Of a DNA stretch of 64,000 bases, positions 60,037 through 64,000 are shown piece after piece. The translations under genes were made by a program, and so were the position numbers. Every line of letters begins with the position of its first letter. Within the stretch, counting starts at the first letter, position 1. The stretch covers positions 3,100,001 to 3,164,000 of the forward strand of contig NZ_JAGJBY010000002.1 of assembly GCF_020010905.1 (NCBI RefSeq), in the 5' to 3' direction. Below the pieces are notes generated by a model that saw only the letters and a list, made by a program, of their open reading frames with translations, was not told the DNA's origin and did no database searches. This DNA comes from Streptomyces acidiscabies. GTDB taxonomy: Bacteria > Actinomycetota > Actinomycetes > Streptomycetales > Streptomycetaceae.

Positions 60037-60930
60037 TCAACGGCTGAATCCGGCGGTCAGGCCGCTCAGCAGCTGACGGCGGCCGAACACGTACAGGATG
60101 ATCAGGGGCAGGGTGGTGAGGACGACGGCGGCCAGGAGGGCGGGGACGTTGACCCCGTACTCGCCCTGGAAGGTCCACAGGGCGAGCGGCAGTGTCCGCC
60201 GGGAAGGGCTCTGGGTGAGGATCAGCGGCAGCAGGAACCCGTTCCAGATGGTCAGCGCGTTGAAGATGGTCACGGTGAGGATGGCCGGGCGGGTGAGCGG
60301 CGCCACCAGGCGCCACAGCGTCCCCCACTCGGTGGCTCCGTCCACCCGCATCGAGTCGAACAGCTCTTTGGGCACGTCGCGGATGAAGTTGGCGAGGATC
60401 AGCACGGACAGCGGGATGGCGAAGGCGATCGACGGCAGGATCAGCGCCAGCAGGCTGTCGTACAGCTGCAACTTGATGATGATCAGATAGATCGGGATCA
60501 CCGTCGCTTGCAGCGGGATGGCGAGGCCCATGAGGAACAGGCCGTTCACCACGCGCAGGAACCGCATGCGCCAGCCGCGCACGATGGCGTAGGCGGCCAT
60601 GAAGGAGACCGCGACCGCCGGTACCACCGCGCCGACGGTGACCACGATGCTGTTTGTGAGGTAGCTGACGAAGTCGGACTCGAAGACCAGTCTGTAGTTG
60701 GCCAGCGTGGGATCGGTCGGCGGCGCCAGCGGGTTGCTCGCGTAGTAGGTGCTCTGCTCCTTGAGGCTGGTGATGAGGATCCAGTACAGGGGGATGACGA
60801 CGACGGCCAGCCAGAGCCATCCGGCCAGACCGCCCAGCCAGTTGCGCCGCCCGGCGGTCGTCCCGCGACGGTGTCCCCGCTCACGGCGGGGCGTCTTCTG
60901 CGGCTGCGGTTTGGTCAGTGTGGTGGTCAT
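60037..60930 (-). CDS. Carbohydrate ABC permease (MalG-type)
   Basis: This 297-residue inner membrane permease has six helices and the EAA loop DGATEWGTLWRLVAPLTRPA that contacts the ATPase. A basic cytoplasmic N-terminus of about 30 residues (KPQPQKTPRRERGHRRG) precedes helix 1. It is separated from the other permease by a single base, so they are coupled. No ATPase is encoded here; streptomycete sugar importers usually share the multitasking MsiK. The sugar is inferred from the neighbouring GH3. Confidence 0.93.
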   Translation of the reverse strand: MTTTLTKPQPQKTPRRERGHRRGTTAGRRNWLGGLAGWLWLAVVVIPLYWILITSLKEQSTYYASNPLAPPTDPTLANYRLVFESDFVSYLTNSIVVTVGAVVPAVAVSFMAAYAIVRGWRMRFLRVVNGLFLMGLAIPLQATVIPIYLIIIKLQLYDSLLALILPSIAFAIPLSVLILANFIRDVPKELFDSMRVDGATEWGTLWRLVAPLTRPAILTVTIFNALTIWNGFLLPLILTQSPSRRTLPLALWTFQGEYGVNVPALLAAVVLTTLPLIILYVFGRRQLLSGLTAGFSR

Positions 60931-60931
60931 G

Positions 60932-61834
60932 TCACACCCCCTCCAGTTGGCTCTCGCCGGCGTCCCGGCCGCCGAGCCGGCGCAGCAGCAGGGCGAGGGC
61001 GAGGCCCACCAGGACGAGGATGACCGCGATGACGCTGGCCGGCCCCATCAGGCTGGCCTGGAAGCCCCGCTTGTACATGTCCAGCGCGAGGACCCGGGTC
61101 GCGTCCGACGGGCCGCCCTCGGTCAGGACGAAGATGAGGTCGAAGAAGGTGAGCGAGCCGACCACCATCAGCGTCGACGAGGTGATGATGGTGTACCTGA
61201 GCTGGGGCAGCGTGATGCTGAAGAACTGGCGGATCTGCCCGGCGCCGTCCAACTGCGCTGCCTCGTACAGGGACCGCGGGATCTGCTGGACACCCCCCTG
61301 GTAGATCAGCGAGTGGAACGGGACGAACTGCCAGGAGACGACGAAGATGACGACGCCGAAGGCGAGCCCGGAACGCCCCAGCCAGTCCTTGCTGAGCCAC
61401 TCGACCCCGAGCCCCGCGCCCAGCCCGAAGTTGGGGTCCAGCAGCGCCTTGTACGCGACCGCGATCGCCGCGGAGCTGAGCAGGAGCGGGACGAAGTAGA
61501 CCAGGCTCAGCACCGCACGGTAGCGCTGGCGGCCGGCCAGGAACGTGCCGAGCAGAATGCTCGCCGGTGTCTGGACCGCCCAGGACACGGCCATCACCAG
61601 GAACGTCACCCACAGGGCGTGCGGCAGCCCGGGGTCGTTGAGCACCGCACGCCAACTGGTCAGCCCGGACGGGTGGATGGCGCCGATCCCGTCCCACGTC
61701 GTGAAGCTCAGCACGAAGACGCCGACGAGCGGGACCACGGCGAAGCCGACGAAGAACAGCAGCGCCGGCACGGCCAGCCAGGGCAGGATGCCGCTCCGGC
61801 CCTCGTGCCCCGCGGAGCCCGTGAGTGCGCTCAC
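60932..61834 (-). CDS. Carbohydrate ABC permease (MalF-type)
   Basis: This 300-residue permease starts with GTG at 61834, overlapping the SBP stop by three bases (GTGA). It has six helices and the EAA-like loop YEAAQLDGAGQIRQFFSITLPQL. A short soluble N-terminus precedes helix 1 (LPWLAVPALLFFVGFAVVPL). It pairs with the MalG-type permease for import of an oligosaccharide bound by the lipoprotein upstream. Confidence 0.93.
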   Translation of the reverse strand: MSALTGSAGHEGRSGILPWLAVPALLFFVGFAVVPLVGVFVLSFTTWDGIGAIHPSGLTSWRAVLNDPGLPHALWVTFLVMAVSWAVQTPASILLGTFLAGRQRYRAVLSLVYFVPLLLSSAAIAVAYKALLDPNFGLGAGLGVEWLSKDWLGRSGLAFGVVIFVVSWQFVPFHSLIYQGGVQQIPRSLYEAAQLDGAGQIRQFFSITLPQLRYTIITSSTLMVVGSLTFFDLIFVLTEGGPSDATRVLALDMYKRGFQASLMGPASVIAVILVLVGLALALLLRRLGGRDAGESQLEGV

Positions 61835-63144
61835 GTGCCGATGACCTTGTTGAGATTGCCGGCGAACTGCTGCGGCGTTATGGACAGTTGGAACAGCTTG
61901 CTGATGTTGTCCAGCAGCGCTTCGGCGGCCGTCGGGCTGAGCGCCTGGTCCCAGGACTGGCTGAACGACTTCGCGTTGCTCGCGACGCCGTACACGAACT
62001 CCAGGAACTCGGAGCCCTTGGCCCCGGCCAGCAGTTTCTGCGAGTCCTTCCGGATCGGCACCGCCCCGGTCCCGATCCACTCCTTCACCTCCTCGTCCGT
62101 GAGGACGCCGGTGGCGAAGAACTTCTTCGCGATCTCCTTCTGCTCGGCACTGGCCTTCGAGGAGAGGGACAGGTACTGGGCCGGGTTGCCGACGGAGTTG
62201 CTCGGATCGCCCTTGCCGCCTTCGACGGGCGGGAAGTTCATGAAACCGAGGCCGCCGCTGGAGACGAAGTCCTTGCCCTCGGTCTGCTGGATGCCGTACG
62301 ACCAGGAGCCGTGCAGCATCATCGCGGCCCTGCCGGTGTACAGCAGCGCCTGGTCGGCGTTGGAGTCCGCGGTGATCGAGGAGAAGCCCTTGATGAATCC
62401 GCCCGCCTTGACCAGGTCCTGGAGTTTGGTCAGCGCCTCGATGGCGGCCGGGTGGGACCAGGCGTCCTTCTTGCCGTCGTAGGCGGCCTGGAACACCTCG
62501 GGGCCGCCGATGCGGTCGAACAGGAACTCCAGCCACATCATGTTCGTCCACCGGGACTGGCCGCCGAGGGCGAACGGGGCGATGCCCTTCGCGTTGAACC
62601 GGGGCACCAGGGCCATGATGTCGCCCCACGACCGGGGCGGCTGGACGCCGACGTCGGCGAAGACCTTCTTGTTGTAGAACAGGACGATCGGCTCCACGCT
62701 CTCAGACGGCACCGCGTAGATCTTGCCGTCGACGGTCGCCGGGCCGAAAGAGTTCGGGAAGAGCCGGTCCTTGAGGTCGGGGTGTTCGGCGAACCACGGG
62801 GTGAGGTCGTCGACCTGGCCGGCCTTCACGTAGCTGCGCAGGGTGCCGCCGCCCCACCCCCAGATGATCGTGGGTGCCTTCCCGGCGCCGACGGCGGTCT
62901 TGATCCTCGTCTTGTAGGGGTCGTTCGCGAAGGTGGTGACCTTGATCTTGCCCTTGGGGTTGGCCTTGTTGAACCGCTCGACCGCACCGGTTCTGACGCC
63001 TTCCTGAGGCTGGCCGCTCAGGTGCCAGTACGTGGCCGTTCCGTTGCTGTCGCCGGGGCCGGACGAGCCGCCGCAGGCCGCGAGGGCCGTGGAGGCCGGC
63101 ACGGCGGCGGCCAGGCCGAGGAGTGTACGTCGGGAGAGCGCCAT
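61831..63144 (-). CDS. Sugar-binding lipoprotein of ABC importer
   Basis: This 437-residue solute-binding protein has a twin-arginine-like lipoprotein signal (LSRRTLLGLAAAVPASTALAACGG; Cys at residue 24). The two-lobe type 1 family pattern follows (RFNKANPKGKIKVTT; IWGWGGGTLRSYVKAGQVDDLTPWF; VLFYNKKVFADVGVQPPRSWGDI). It captures a sugar outside the membrane for the two permeases. GGAGAAG precedes the ATG at 63144. Operator dyads in the 218-bp gap upstream suggest LacI control. Confidence 0.94.
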   Translation of the reverse strand: MALSRRTLLGLAAAVPASTALAACGGSSGPGDSNGTATYWHLSGQPQEGVRTGAVERFNKANPKGKIKVTTFANDPYKTRIKTAVGAGKAPTIIWGWGGGTLRSYVKAGQVDDLTPWFAEHPDLKDRLFPNSFGPATVDGKIYAVPSESVEPIVLFYNKKVFADVGVQPPRSWGDIMALVPRFNAKGIAPFALGGQSRWTNMMWLEFLFDRIGGPEVFQAAYDGKKDAWSHPAAIEALTKLQDLVKAGGFIKGFSSITADSNADQALLYTGRAAMMLHGSWSYGIQQTEGKDFVSSGGLGFMNFPPVEGGKGDPSNSVGNPAQYLSLSSKASAEQKEIAKKFFATGVLTDEEVKEWIGTGAVPIRKDSQKLLAGAKGSEFLEFVYGVASNAKSFSQSWDQALSPTAAEALLDNISKLFQLSITPQQFAGNLNKVIGT

Positions 63145-63166
63145 GTTCTTCTCCGTGAGTCATCGT

Positions 63167-63189
63167 GAAAGGTTTTCGAAACTGCTTTC
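63167..63189. promoter_or_regulatory. LacI-type operator dyad 1
   Basis: TTTCGAAA (63174-63181) is a perfect palindrome nested in outer arms GAAAG (63167-63171) and CTTTC (63185-63189). It lies 23-45 bp before the SBP start codon, where binding would block the importer operon. Confidence 0.6.
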
Positions 63190-63212
63190 TCCGAGCTCTG
63201 TTCGTGCAACGT

Positions 63213-63226
63213 AGGTTTCGAACTGA
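63213..63226. promoter_or_regulatory. LacI-type operator dyad 2
   Basis: GGTTTCGAACTG around TTCGAA at 63217-63222 repeats the core of dyad 1 (GTTTCGAA) about 40 bp further from the SBP gene, roughly four helical turns. This fits loop-forming LacI binding. Confidence 0.5.
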
Positions 63227-63319
63227 CGGCCTGTCAAGGTGCGTGCAGGCTTGTTGTCGTGCTGCGAACTGCCCAGTAATATCGGGCAATGATGACCCTC
63301 AGGAGATCTTGACGGGGAC

Positions 63320-63334
63320 CGAAACTATTTCGAA
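63320..63334. promoter_or_regulatory. LacI-type operator dyad 3, before the regulator gene
   Basis: CGAAA-CTA-TTTCG (63320-63332) overlaps TTCGAA (63329-63334), about 30 bp before the LacI-family start codon. The CGAA/TTCG inverted pair suits autoregulation and matches the style reported for xylosidase regulators. Confidence 0.55.
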
Positions 63335-63362
63335 GCCGACTGGCTGAGGACGGGAGGGACCG

Positions 63363-64000
63363 ATGCGTCCGAACGCCAGGCGTACCACCTTGGCCGACAT
63401 CGCCCAAGCGGCGGGAGTCTCCGTCGCGACCGTGTCCAAAGTGGTCAACGGCCGCGGTGACGTGGCGCCGCACACCCGCAGCCGGGTGCAGGAACTGCTG
63501 CGTCAGCACGACTACCTCGCGCCCGTGTTCCGCCACACCGAGGTCGTCGAGAGCCCGACCGTCGAGGTGCAGTTCCAGGGTGGCCTCAAGGCGTACGTGG
63601 CCGAGACCCTGGAAGGCATCATCGACTCCGCCGCCGCGTCGGGGGCCTCGGTGGTGATCAGCAAGGCGTCCCATGCCCCGAACTGGGCCCGGGACCTGGT
63701 CTCGGCCGGGCGCAGCGCCGTCATCGCGGTCACCAGCGTGTACACCACGGCGCACCTGAACGAACTGGCCCGGTTCGGGCTGCCGTTGGTCGTGCTGGAC
63801 CCGCTGCACCTGCCGGACAGCCGTGTCCACAGCGTCGGGTCGACCAACTTCGGCGGCGGCCTGGCCGCGACCCGGCACCTGCTCTCCCTGGGGCACCGCC
63901 GCATCGCCTACATCGGCGGACCGGCCATGGCCGTGTGCAACCAGGCACGCGTGCACGGCTACCGCGCCGCCATGGAGGCGGAGGGAGCGCAGGTGCCCGA
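63363..64000 (+). CDS. LacI-family regulator, 3'-truncated by window end
   Basis: The visible 212 residues start with a LacI helix-turn-helix and hinge (TTLADIAQAAGVSVATVSKVVNGRGDVAPHTRSRVQELL). The first ligand-binding lobe follows (VEVQFQGGLKAYVAETLEGIIDSAAASGASVVIS), reaching the GLAATRHLLSLGHRRIAYIGG segment. No stop is reached. GGGAGG lies 5 bp before the ATG. It is divergent from the importer operon, and three TTCGAA-type dyads lie between them, so it is the likely repressor released by xylooligosaccharide-type inducers. Confidence 0.95.
   Translation, partial: MRPNARRTTLADIAQAAGVSVATVSKVVNGRGDVAPHTRSRVQELLRQHDYLAPVFRHTEVVESPTVEVQFQGGLKAYVAETLEGIIDSAAASGASVVISKASHAPNWARDLVSAGRSAVIAVTSVYTTAHLNELARFGLPLVVLDPLHLPDSRVHSVGSTNFGGGLAATRHLLSLGHRRIAYIGGPAMAVCNQARVHGYRAAMEAEGAQVP

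Overview
The window is high-GC actinobacterial DNA that looks like a Streptomyces chromosome. It carries a hopanoid cluster in the streptomycete gene order, a conservon (cvnA-D), a c-di-AMP riboswitch upstream of a LysM/M23 hydrolase, Tat-exported carbohydrate enzymes and a bxl-like xyloside locus. Start codons are often GTG and genes are tightly packed with overlapping stops and starts. No insertion sequence, integrase, CRISPR array or rRNA was seen.

Layout. 1-9995: 3' part of the hopanoid operon: polyprenyl synthase (cut by the window edge), shc, hpnG, hpnH, ispG, dxs and an hpnO-like aminotransferase. An XRE/cupin regulator and a 41-residue membrane protein follow, behind a double-palindrome operator. 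10017-22479: a tyrosine phosphatase-like protein, a GH36 alpha-galactosidase, the riboswitch-controlled cell-wall hydrolase, a rhamnogalacturonan-degradation trio, a second SGNH hydrolase, a SIMPL-domain protein and a metallo-beta-lactamase-fold hydrolase. 22800-26784: conservon plus a GAF protein. 26933-32781: tdh-kbl, a LysR regulator, an acetyltransferase, an MmcQ/YjbR protein and a split transketolase behind a MerR-type promoter.

32919-56339 is bounded by two identical, co-oriented tRNA-Pro(GGG) genes. Right after the first lies a small cassette (acyl-CoA dehydrogenase-like, ubiquitin/ThiS-like carrier, putative hotdog protein). Then come an ABC exporter, a ferredoxin, a DUF4916 protein, an amidohydrolase plus glutamine synthetase-like pair, a HAD phosphatase, a two-component system whose parts are separated by a 19 x 33-bp tandem array, an orphan ABC ATPase, a DUF4333 protein, a lipoprotein, an M20 hydrolase, a TauE-type transporter, a folate reductase-like protein, cobK, cobF and an MFS exporter with an extra C-terminal domain.

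56461-64000: a FAH-family (possible sugar-acid dehydratase) gene meets tail-to-tail a GH3/ABC-importer operon for beta-xylosides or similar glycosides. A divergent LacI gene, cut at the window end, faces that operon across a region with three TTCGAA-centred dyads.

The items most worth a second look are the 33-bp in-phase array, the three-gene cassette beside tRNA-Pro, the duplicated tRNA-Pro/terminator units, the double-palindrome operator and the MerR-type leaderless promoter. Functions come from motif recognition by eye; no database search was possible.
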